A stretch of 64,000 nt of DNA from Porites lobata (Eukaryota > Cnidaria > Anthozoa > Scleractinia > Poritidae): the NCBI GenBank assembly GCA_942486035.1, contig CALNXK010000123.1:1500001-1564000 (forward strand), read 5' to 3'. The notes beneath the pieces were generated by a model, which did not search any database, was not told where the DNA came from, and worked only from the letters and a program-made list of their open reading frames with translations. The first letter of the stretch is position 1; the number at the start of each line of letters is the position of its first letter. A program made the position numbers and the translations under genes. Positions 39,301 to 51,300 of the stretch are shown piece by piece.

Positions 39301-42300
39301 ATCTGCTGTTGCCGGCATTTGCCGTGCAATGACCGCGCTTGGCTGAATTCCGAATGCTCACCGAGATATGATAATTCAGTATGAGAAAATAGAAGGGATT
39401 CCCGTCACGAGTTGGTTTAATTATTGGCTTGCATTAAACTTATGAAAAAATGATATCTTTTTAATTGTAAGAAGATTTAGTGTGTAGCACTTCTTAATTT
39501 TTTTGCAAAGGCAAAAGAAGCACGAGAATTGATTAAAAATTGTTAGTTAAACCTCTATGTATCACGCGATGGCCTGCCTCACTGTACCAAAATTTTCACA
39601 TCTCGGTGAGCATTCAGAAGTCAGCCAAGCGCGGTCAATGCACGCGTGCTGAACAAGAATGCTGTATAATGACAGACTAGAAAAAATAGACAACTCCCAA
39701 AGCACAAACTCAGCCAAAACGCTAAAAATCTTCAATGTTTACTCAAGTTTGGGCTTATAGAAGATAATGTCACAGTTTTTCAATGACCATGAAATTCAGA
39801 GTCCGGGTAGTTAGTTAATCAATTGTGGCCCTGAAAAAATGTGAAGGAAAAAAAAACTACGAATTTTATAATCGTGTAAAGTTTTCTTATCATTTTCGCA
39901 TAAATTATGACCTAAATTTGGAAACCGCTGAATTTCTCGAATTGGGTCTTTGCGATTTTGATGAAACTCTGTTCAGCGCAAGGCACTAATGCGCTCTATG
40001 TCCAACCGAGAGATTTTCACGAAAAAATGCCGGCAACAGCAGATTTTTGACTCAGACTTCAAAGGGGCGTGCCATTATAACCACGTGACATTTACTCCGA
40101 TTGCTAAAAATTTTCTGTTATATTGTAGATTGATCTATATGTTATCCATTCTATGTGTTAGACTTACGATAAAAGTAAAGGTGGGGATACCAGAGAGCTT
40201 CAAAGTAGGATGGTACCCCCCAAAAAAAACTGGGTCGAATCACCTTAATGGGACTGTTTTTGACAGTGTCTGAATTTTCTACAACCTGTGCGGTAGTCAT
40301 CTTCAGCGGAGTCAAAGTGAGTTGTATTACGCCAGTTGGGATGGTATTAAACGCTGGTTATTGACCTGATTGGTCAATCAAGTTGCGATGTCATTGATCG
40401 ACTGTTTGTTAAGTCGTCATGTTAAATGTTTATTTGCATTTCAAAACCCGACAAACTACTTTAAGAACAAAGGAAAAGGGAGTCGGCAAAGGTCTTTAGG
40501 CAAGTCACGAGTAACCTGTCACCTTAATTTTCTTAGGGTTGACATCTTTTTGTCTTTGACGTTATCGAGCCTCAAAGAAATTATGATTTTGTTTCTCTGT
40601 GTCCTTTTTTCTTCTTTATCTCCTATTCTCATATTTTTTTGTACATAATCACTGAAAACAGCAAATTCGATCGTTCTTGTTTTCATTAAAATACATTGTT
40701 TTATTCAAGCAATAATACCGTATTTCTTTCCAAGATCTCCCCTCGTGCACGCTCGTCCTTCTGTATGGTACTTTTGAACATGTACAAGACATCGCTGTTC
40801 CTAAGACTTACTAGTTAATAAAGGTACCAGAAGCGGATCCAAGAGAATTCTTGGCAGGAAATGTTTGGACCCAAATAAAACATGGCGGTCAACGGCCTGT
40901 TTACACGTTGCTGATAACGATGGTAAAATGAGTTGCAAAACGCCCTGTTGAATCGCGTTTGCCATGTGCTAGAAAACGTGAAATGAACAACATGTTTTTC
41001 TGGTGTTACAGCCGGTGAATGTTGAGTTGTCCCGGGAGTTTTCCATGTGTTATCCAAAGTCGGAGAAGGAGTCAGGAACATGATATTTTCACGACATTAA
41101 CCGTTTGGTCAAAGTTTTGTTTAACGAGAGAAAACGAACTGTTCAACCCCGTTTTCCACGCGCTGGATAATCAGCATATTTTCCCCCTGTTAACTGATGG
41201 TGAATGCCAAGTTGTTCTTGCCTTTTCTGAAGTGGGAAACGAGTCACGGACGCCATGTTTTCCTTACATTAACCGTTTGGTAAAATTCCCGTTTAAAGAG
41301 AGAAAGCGCATTGTTCAACCTCGTTTTCCGTGTGCTGGAAAACATGAACTAAACAGCATATTTTCCTGGTGTTAACGGAATGTGAACGCCGAGTTTTCCT
41401 TGCGAATTTCGAAATGAGAAAACGGATCGTGAACTGAGGTGGCATTTTCAATACATTAACCGTCGGTAAAATTAACAGAAAATAGATGTTTTGCCGTGAG
41501 AAGGGGCGAGGAGGCTTGCCTGTTATACAGATACTATTTGCTGAGATCAAGAGTCCAGAATGCATTTGAAAGATTTTATAACAAGGGCTCTCACTCCCAG
41601 AAAATTCCAAAGGGGTTTATTGAGGGCTTCTATTCCTCCTATAAATCCTGTAGAATTAAATGATTGTGACGGAGGTCTTCGAAATCAGAGATATCTGAAT
41701 CTACCTCTAAGAAGAAGAAGAAGAAGAAGAAGAAGGAGAAGGAGAAGGAGAAGGAGAAGAAGGAAAAGAAAAAGAAGGAGAAGAAAAGGAAGGAGAAGGA
41801 GAAGGATAAGGAGAAAGAGCAGGAGAAGGAGAAGGAGAAGAAGAGGAAGGAGAAGAAGGAGAAGAAGAAGAAGAAGAAGGAGAAAAAGGCGAAGCACAAG
41901 GAGAAGAAGAAGGAGAAGAAGGAGAAGGAGAAGAAGAAGAAGGAGAAGGAGAAGGACAAGAAGACGAAGACGAAGACGAAGACGAAGACGAAGACGAAGA
42001 CGAAGACGAAGACGAAGACGAAGACGAAGACGAAGACGAAGACGAAGACGAAGACGAAGACGAAGACGAAAACAGCTCTAATACATCTCGAATGCATATT
42101 GAGAAGAATATTTTCTACTGCAGAGAGAACAGGAGCTGTTCTGATAGCCAAAGTAGCTGGAGACTTACTCTTTTTGCATGTCCTTCCATCTGCCTTCAAT
42201 GACAAACCAACAGGACAGACGCACTCGTGGCCGGCTGAAGCTTTCACCACGCAAAAATGGCTGCAGCCGCCGTTGTTTGTAGCACAGGAACTTGAAACTT

Positions 42301-45300
42301 AAAAAAAAACGTAATAAAACATAAATGTGCAAGTAAAGACACTTCTAAGAAAGCAATAAGTGGTAAAGTTTGTTACTAATACTTGCGAAATTATCAGCCT
42401 ACTCATTACGGCCTTCAGCGATTTAACTGTGCGACCGCGTTAAATCTCACAAAACAACGGTTTTTCCGGCCTTGCGGACACCCCGCTATAACGGACACTC
42501 TGATAAAACGGGACAGCAGCTAAATCCCAGTTAACAATAAATTACAGGCGTTTGACTGAAATAAAGTCCCGCTAATGAGGACACTAACTAAAGGCCCTTA
42601 AGAGCGGTTGTCAGTAAATATCGACCAGAGGTCTACAAAAGTGAAAAATCGAAAATTCTCAAAAAAATTCACAAAGTAGCACTAGGTAAGCGATTAACAT
42701 AAATGTAATTTTTACTTCGATCCGATAATTATTTTCCACGTACGGGGGGTTTATTGGTTTCGCGGCTCTCGGACCGGGTTTTCCAGGCCCGAGACCATGT
42801 GTCACGAAAAAATCGTTTTAAAATTCAAATCCATTGTAATGTGGACAACAAATAACTTATTCAGAATAGTACTTAATTGCACACATTCTAAGTGGTGATT
42901 TATTCAGTTTGAACGAAAGTGTAATATTTTGGAGATTTTTCATTATTTTCAATATTTTGAACGTTTTCGTTCAATGAAAAAATGGCAAATTTCAAAGCGC
43001 AAAATCGTCGACTGGTACCTCGATTTCAGTAACGAGTCTTATACCACGTTAAAGAGCGTTATCTCTTCTTTCAAAATCTGTTTTCAAAACTACGGGCAAC
43101 TTAAAAGAAAATTTTTGAGGCCAAAAAATACAAGTAGTACTTTTCTGAAATTTGAGCTTTCCAGACGCGGCGGGCCGATGCTAAAAACTTGGAAAAATAC
43201 AGTAAGAAATCAGTTTGAGCAATACTGGTTTCATGTTATCAGCTTTCAGAAACCAAGATGTGTTTATACAGCAATCTGATATAAATTAATGCCGTTTGCT
43301 ATCAAGAAAGGCAGATTTAAGCTGTCAACTCCTGCCAAGTGCACCAGTCACGTGAAGTTGTCAAAGGGAGGGCAAAGCACTAATATTAAAAAGTCTTAAA
43401 ATTCAAAACGTTTTACGTCCATGAAATCAGATTTTAGCGTACAAAACAATGTTTTGAATGTCTGTTGTTCGTACCTTAGCATGGTGTTTCCATATATTGG
43501 AAATGTCAAGTATCCACACGGGAGAACATACCAAACAACAACGTTTCAAATCCAAGCGCCGAAAGATCGTAAACGGCAAAGATTGCGTTACATTTCACAG
43601 AACGACCGCTTACCACTGTTGTCACTCCTTTTTTCGCTGGAAGCTATGAGGAGTTTTCATTCCGTCATGAGTGATTCTTGATCAGCGTTTCCTTGAAAGT
43701 ACGACCCCGGACAGGTGATAACTGAGGACGTTTCGTCAAGACTCCTGTTGTTCAGTTTCAGGCTTTAGCAGGTACGTAGTCAGGATTTTTCCGGAGGTAC
43801 GCCCAACTTTTTCTACATCTTCTTCCCCCTCCCCCCCACCAACAACAACAACAACAACAACAAATTTTATTGAAAATTGGAAAATAACTAATTACATTAC
43901 TTTCCCACCCGCAAATAGCTTATGAACTAATCGAGGCGGGGGGAGCTGAAGACATATTACAAAACAAGATTTATATATATGTGGACTAAATAACAGTGAA
44001 GACACTACAATACAGTAAATAGAATTTAAACTAACATAAAACAAGGCAAATCACCACCCCAAATCTCAACATTTTTTTAAGGTGCCTTTATTAAAGGTGG
44101 GGTTAACAAGATTTATATATATATGGACTAAATAACAGTGAAAACACTACAATACAGTAAATAGAATTTAAACTAACATAAAACAAGGCAAATCACCACC
44201 CCAAATCTCAACATTTTTTTAAGGTGCCTTTATTAAAGGTGGGGTTAACGGTTGTAAGCAAAAGCATTTTTGCTGTTTATGAAATGACACAACCTCTAAA
44301 ATTCTTTAATTCTGTCGGCTTGTTATGTTCATTGACGTCAACCGTTTATCATTAATTCAGCTATTAAAAATCAAGCTTGTAGCACCTCCGACTTTAGTTT
44401 ACAAATGACTCTTTTTACCTCTTTTTGTCACATTATTTTTGACCGACAAAAGCACCACACATTGACGTAATTGTGCCCTACTTCGTCTACTCCGAAGACA
44501 GGTCGTGGAGAAAACAACGCGTTCACGCTTTACATCATCAAGCTTGCTATATAAATAAATCATCCAAGATCCGGTTCTCCAATTAATGTCGTCGCTTCTC
44601 TGGAAACCGATTTTTTTTTTAGTTATGTTTATTTTATTCTATTTTTTTTCCTCAACGTTTTCGGGTACGCACATGCAAACCGTGCGTACAAGTAGCTACG
44701 CCCCTGTTTAGTCTCCTTAGTCCTGAGCGTTCCTCTCTTGCGGTTTTCGCGGGAGTTCAGGATGTGGTCCACCCAGTATTTCACGTCTCTTTTAAATGAG
44801 AGGCAGCACTTCTTGTTTACCGTTTCGTTATCAGACAGCGCTTAGGCTCTTAGCCTTTCATTTAATTTTGATCAAATTTTTATCATTTAGTTACTCAGTA
44901 TATGTTCGATGCTGTCCTTGTAAACGTATACTTTTATACTTTAAGGGAGCTTAAGGTATCAGCCACCCTTAAAATTGCCATTTTTCCATATTTGAGGTTT
45001 CAACATTTTCAAATAGGTATGCTTGAGAGCTTTCTTTTAAAAAAAAATCAGAAGAAAATATTATTTCTGTCGAAAGATATCGGGGGTAAAAGATTTTTTC
45101 TCGTTAATTATCTTAATTGATCGTTGACAAGATCTGTCATACCCGTGTCATATATCAGTTACCGAGTGCGTGCTTCAATACAACACGTGCGAATTGTCTT
45201 TGGGTTGTTATTTTAGCCTTTAGTATTAATCTCCGTGGATATTTAGCGTTTGCTTCGGTAAAAATGCCGCCAAAAAAAAAAGAAAAGGTCGTGTCCGTTT

Positions 45301-48300
45301 TCGTCATCGAAACCGAGAGCGAGAAAGAAATCGAAGAGCGAGTTTGACAAAGAATGGGCTCATTTTATCAGCAAGAGAAGTGGCTCGAGGAGTTGGATAT
45401 TCAGAAAAGCAAAAAGGCTGCAGTTACTGAGAGTGCAAGCTGCTCCAAAATCCAGCTTGAAGAACCAGATGAAGAAAGCCAATTAAGCTCATCGACCCCA
45501 TCTGCTGATGGAACGTGGAAAACAATAAGCGGTCGAGCTATTGTATCGAGCGAAACTGGACGAGTCTGTATCTTGTCGATTTTGCCAGGGAAGAGTCCAA
45601 GTCATGGAAAATGTAGCGACTAAGCATGGACTTGGTTCTACCTGGAGAATCCAGGGCGAGAATGAAAGCTGTCCGTCGCACAAGACAAATTCTGTTTTTA
45701 ATTCTTCCGAGAAGAGCAGAGCGTTTGAAATAAACCGGGCCTCAGTTCTTGGCCTTCGAGCAATCGGTGGTGGACATTCGGCGGCTTCAAAGTTTTTTAG
45801 TTTCCTTGGCCTGGCGCCGATCAACAAAAATGCCTGGGCGGATCATACAAAAAAGATCGAAGGAGAGGCAAAACTTTTGCTCGAGAAAGAATTAAACCGT
45901 GCTTCTCGTGGTGTAAAAGAGTGGAAGTTTTCCAACGGAGAATTAAACTGTTCACTTGCTTGCCGCGAAAGTTTGTTCCTGTTACACGTTACCTGTCAAA
46001 GACCTATTGTTAGAGAAAATTAATCCCTCTCTGATATCAATCAGAACAAACATTTAGGTGTTATAATCTCATTCCAGGTAGGATGCCGCCAAAAATGTAT
46101 TTTCTATTTTATCTCTGAACGCAAATTTTGCCGGTCGACTCGTACGTTTTGAACTCCAAGTCGGCAGCCTTTCAATCAATTTGGCTAAAATTTGGCCAGA
46201 GTGATGCCATATATCTTTTCTACAAAACCGTGTCTGCGAATTTTGATACTCCTTTTCATTTTAAAGCTAGAGCTTTTTTTCCACAGGGAGTGTTGACTAA
46301 TTGCCTTCCCCAACTTCATTTGCTAATAAAAGAAAAACAAACGCACTTGTCAAAAATCTGAGACACGGTTTTTTAGTGGAACGTGTTGAGAAGCGAATGC
46401 GGTGTTAATTGTTTTCTTCCGTTTATTTCCGGCGCGAGTGGAACATGATTTATAGAGACGTGTACTTTTACACAAAGCGTTCCAATTTCGAAACACATTT
46501 AAGTAAATCGTTTTTGTTAGTTCAAATCCATAATCTGGAATTATTAAGCTTTTAAAAAATATATGGTTTATAGGGGTTTTTATAAAAACAACTAACGCTA
46601 CAGCGATCCTCGCGCGGACTGTCCTGAAGGGTGGCTGATACCTTAATACCGATGTTATTTTTTTCTTCGTTTAGTGTTGTCCAAAAGACCCAGTTTTTTG
46701 GCATTTTTTAAAAAAGCAAGAAAAAGAAACGACAAGGTTTATTTTTTTGGACTTAGATTAATTCTTTTAATCTAAAAAATTAGCATTATAACATCATTTC
46801 GAGGCATAAAACGTTCGGTGGTGTATCCTCTTTGCTTTTTACCCTTTTTGGGCCTTTTTTTATGAAATTGCCCATCAAATTTTCCGCCATATTGAGTTTG
46901 TGTCGATTTGGTGACCATGTCTTGTTGTTTTCAGTCTCCACGGTAATGATGCTGGTGTTTCAGGCCTCCCGTTCTCAGATTTCTTGTGATTTTTTTTTTC
47001 ACCCCACCGACCGACCCACCCAAAACCAGGAAACCTATTCGACGCTAAACGAACGAAAAGGGGATGACCTAAGCCTTATGGTTTCTTTTTGGGCTTCCTC
47101 ACCACATTGCTTCTGCGTGTTTCTGTATACTTGTCTTTTGCTTTGTTTTGTTCTTTTTTGTCGGTAAAATAAACTGAAACTGTACAAAGACCCTCAATAT
47201 TAAATTCCCTTTGGAGGTTCTCGAACGCGCAATGAAAAAAATGAAAAACGCGATGATTTATTGACCGCAAGGGTAATGGGGTGGGGTTAGGGCTCGTTAC
47301 TGCGCTCCGGTTCACTCGTACGCTGTCAAATGGTCCCGAAATACAAAATGAAAAATGTCTGTGGACAGACTATTCACTTCTAGACATCAAGCATCTTTTA
47401 AGATGGGACTTATCGCCTTTCTCTGTTCATGGAGTTGATTCAAAGTGTTGACGTTAATTTCGTGATGCCCTGCATGTTGCCTGGAGATGTTTCAAAAGGG
47501 CCTTTCCAAAGGTACGGAGTCCTCCGTCACCTTGTCAACCGTGCGAGAAATGATGTACTTCACAAAAACAAAGAGAAGTTATTTTCGATTTGCCCCGCCC
47601 CCTACCCCCGAAAGTCCCCGACAGGACCGCTTCAAAGTACTCCCCATGTGGTTGCGCGGGGGATAGTAACAGGTCTACCTAATTGCACCGTGCATTAATG
47701 ACAGTTTAGCTCAATCAGAAGCTCCTTTTCCCTGGCTAGGTCTAGGTGTGTGCACCTGCTTTAAGCTGTTGTTTTCAGTTCTTACTGAAATTTTTGATTT
47801 TGAGGAAATTCAAAACGACAGGAGCAGGTTATGGGCTTTTTTCCTAGCCCTAATCCTACATCACGGGAAATCCCTCAGGTTAGGCAAGAATTCGATAATC
47901 CTTCCATAATCATCCATTTTTTCACCGCGTGAATTGGGTATTTTTAGCTTATTTCGAGGAAACACTTTTTGCTTCAAATCCAGGGTGGGCTTTTAAACAC
48001 ATTTTTTAAGCCAAATGGTTTTTGCGAGAATCTGCTTACCCGAGCTTTTCGCATAAAAAACGACAAATACCCGAAAAAAGCTCATGTTGTTGTTGGTGGT
48101 GGCATATTTCCGATAAATTCAGCTCAATGTCTCGAGAAGAAGAGTTCAGATCCGTGCCGCGCGCCTCTCGAGGCAAGCGTTCCGTCGAAATGCGAGCCCA
48201 AAAACAGGTGGTAAGCGGTCAATCTGTGAAAAGTAACGCAATCTCCGTCGTTTGAGAGCAGCCGAAGATGCTCTTGTCGATGCTGTCCTTGATGTTTTTT

Positions 48301-51300
48301 ATTTCCAGTATCTAGGAAACCCATGCTAAGGTATGAAACATACACTCGTAGGCATTGTTCTGTCCGCTAAAGTCTAATTCCTGGACGCAGAAACGTTGTG
48401 CTTTTTGAAGTTGATTATTGTGCTTTGCCCTTTGACAACCTTGCGTCACTCGTGCGTTTGGTAGCAGAAGATGGCTAAACTCTGCTTTTCTTGTTGGAAA
48501 ACGGCTTTAAATTTTATCAGATCGCTCGATAAACACGTGTTGGTTTCTGATAGCTGATAACGTTAAATCACTGTTGCTCAAACTGATTTCTTATTGCATT
48601 TTTCTGAGTTTTTAGCATCGACCCGCTGAGTCTGGAAAGCTCAAATTTCAGAAAAGTACTACTAGTATTTTTTGGCCTCAAACATTTTCTTTTAAGTTGC
48701 CCGTAGTTTTGAAAACAGATTTTGAAAGAAGAGATAACGCTCTTTAACGTGGTATAAGACTCGTTACTGAAATCGAGGTACCAGTCGACTATTTTGCGCT
48801 TTGAAATTTGCCATTTTTTCATTGAACGAAAACGTTCAAAATATTGAAAATAATGAAAAATTTCCAAAATATTACATTTTCGTTCAAACTGAATAAATCA
48901 CCACTTAGAATGTGTGCAATTAAGTACTCTTCTGAATAAGTTATTTGTTGTCCACATTACAATGGATTTGAATTTTAAAACGATTTTTTTGCGACACATG
49001 GTCTCGGGCCTGGAAAACCCGGTCCGAGAGCCGCAAAACCAATAACCCCCCCGTACGTGAAAAATAATTATCGGATCGAAGTAAAAATTACATTTATGTT
49101 AATAGCTTACCTAGTGCTACTTTGTGAATTTTTTTGAGAATTTTCGATTTTTCACTTTTGTAGACCTCTGGTCGATATTTACTGACATCCGCTCTTAAGG
49201 TGTCCGCTATGAAGAGAGTTGACTATACAGCGCCAGATATTTCCGAAAGCGTGCTGTATTTTAACAACGTATGATCATTTTTTTTTTCATCGTCTGATGT
49301 TTGGAGAGAAATGAAATGAAAGAGAGAGACATCCACCCGCACCCCCTAACCCCCCTCTAAAAAAAAATAGAAATAAATAAATAATGCTTACACATACACG
49401 CATACACTGGCGTTTCTATAACAACCAGTAATGTTTTTAATGGCGTACCAGTTCAAGTGATCGTGCTCCGAAATACGAATAAATGGAATAAACTCTAGCT
49501 AGCTTATTCACAACCGTGGGTTTAAATATTTCCAGCGTACGGTCTCAACAGGGCATGCGCATTCCATTTTAAACGAAACCGGTTTTGAAAACCAGTGAGT
49601 TTCGACCACAAATATGATCGGCGGCTACGTGAAAGAACGCGCCGTGGGGCGGCAGAGGTCTCTCTCCTTCATCTCATTTAACTCTTGCCTTGAGATCCCT
49701 CTGCTGGCTTGGAAATGGGAACTGGGAACTTTTAAACGATGGAATATGTAAAAGTCTAAAACCTTACCACTGGTAATTATAAAAGACGAATATATATACA
49801 TATATATAAATTGCACTCGAGAGAATGGTCTTCAAACATAAATTGCTTTAATTTAAACCCAACGCTTGTCGGCTTCTGGCTTCATCAGGGGTTTCTGCTT
49901 CGGGTATAATTACAAATGATTAGAGTAGCTTACTGTGACGTAATAAAGAGGGTTACAACTTGGTGTTACGGTGCACGAATTTATGCGAATTAGTATATGC
50001 CAATGTCTATGTCATATAATGAAAGTATCATGGAGTCATGGTTTCATAGGTTTCCTGGTGTCAATAGTTTCATCATGTGCATATACTAATTAGCATAAAT
50101 TCGTGCATCGTAACACCAAATAATAACCAAAGAGAGTGATTTAGTAATCACGTGCCAATCAGTTTTGGACTTAGGGATACGTTTATTCAGTCCAGTAGGT
50201 TGCAAAGTTTTTAGCCTACTTTGCCAAAATATTTCCTTTTTGCGGAGTAATTTTTTTTTCCGTTCAACAGTCATATCAATATGTTTTATTTGCTATAAAT
50301 ATAGAGAGAGCCCCCTTGATGCAAACTTTAGCTTGGGAATATAAAACCAAAATAGTCAGAGATGGTCGTAGCCAGAGTTATCTCAACTACGAAAAACAAA
50401 TCAAAACAGAAAAAAAGAAAAAGAGTTTGCCTCTTTAGCTAGCTGCGCAAGCCCTTTTGGCTTTCTCATCAATGTATGACTACAAGTTGGGCTTAAAAGA
50501 AAACCCCCTTAAGATAAGAGGATGAATACTGTGATAGATTGGGGCACAATTTGATTTTACCTGGAGGTTGAGAGTCCCATAAAGTGCAAAAGATACGAGG
50601 TTGAATACAATGTAAGTTTGGGACACGATTCACTTTACCTGGAGGCTGCCTGGAACGGTCATATGCAACGATGCCCATTGGTCTACCGGTGAAGCTGACT
50701 CTGCTGACAACAAAGTACCCAGTCATTGCGTCAACTTGGTGAATCTGGCCGTTTGAAGCCCAGTCAGTGAAAAACAGGAAAGGAGGAATGATGGCTACTC
50801 CAAAACCATGAAAATTAGTTATTGGCCCAAGCAGTTTCCTGTTATTACCATTGTAATCGACAGATTCTATTCGATCCACAGCTCCATCTACCCAATAAAT
50901 GCGATTATTCCATCTATCAAGCTCGATCCCATTCGGCCACTTGATGTTTGAAGTGACTATAGCAACTCTCTGACTCCCTGTTAAGGCTGCTTTTTCGATT
51001 TTGGGGCTCGAACCCCAATCTGTCCAAATCATCAGCCTGTCAATTTATAGAAGATATAATTGTTCATCTGCCAGTACATAATACTGCATGTTAAACCATC
51101 ACAGAAAAAAATGAATCAACAAGTTGTTGTCTTTTTACTATTATCATTAAAATCATAATCATCATCACCATCGTTACAATCATCGTCATCGTCATCATCA
51201 TCATCATTATTATTATTATTATTAGAATGATGATGTGAACTGCGGAAATACACATTTAAATGAAGCAGGAGGAGGGGCCATCTCATGTGTGACTAACGGG

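Larger units (their letters stand above)
42570..49220. mobile_element. 6.6-kb foldback element with about 1-kb inverted arms in intron 3
   Basis: The arms (about 42,597-43,640 and 48,165-49,205) are long inverse copies; shared blocks include CTTAAGAGCGG, GACCAGAGGTCTACAAAAG, GGCCCGAGACCATGTG, an open frame starting MEIFHYFQYFERFRS in each, and GGAGATTGCGTTAC (the last imperfect). The outer ends resemble TATAGCGGACAC-type foldback termini. The centre holds a tandem 142-bp duplication and a nested TTAA-flanked transposon. Very long arms are typical of MULE or foldback-type DNA transposons; no transposase clearly its own is left. Confidence 0.75.

Noticed and set aside
41560..42081. 173-codon Arg-rich open frame on the plus strand and matching Phe/Val-rich frame on the minus strand
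   Set aside because: Both are translations of the GAA/GACGAA repeat tract; any frame without a stop triplet in the unit stays open.
42929..43279. 116-codon gene (MEIFHYFQYFERFRS...), also present inverted at 48,568-48,867
   Set aside because: The two copies lie in the arms of the foldback element and have no recognised domain; treated as part of the element.
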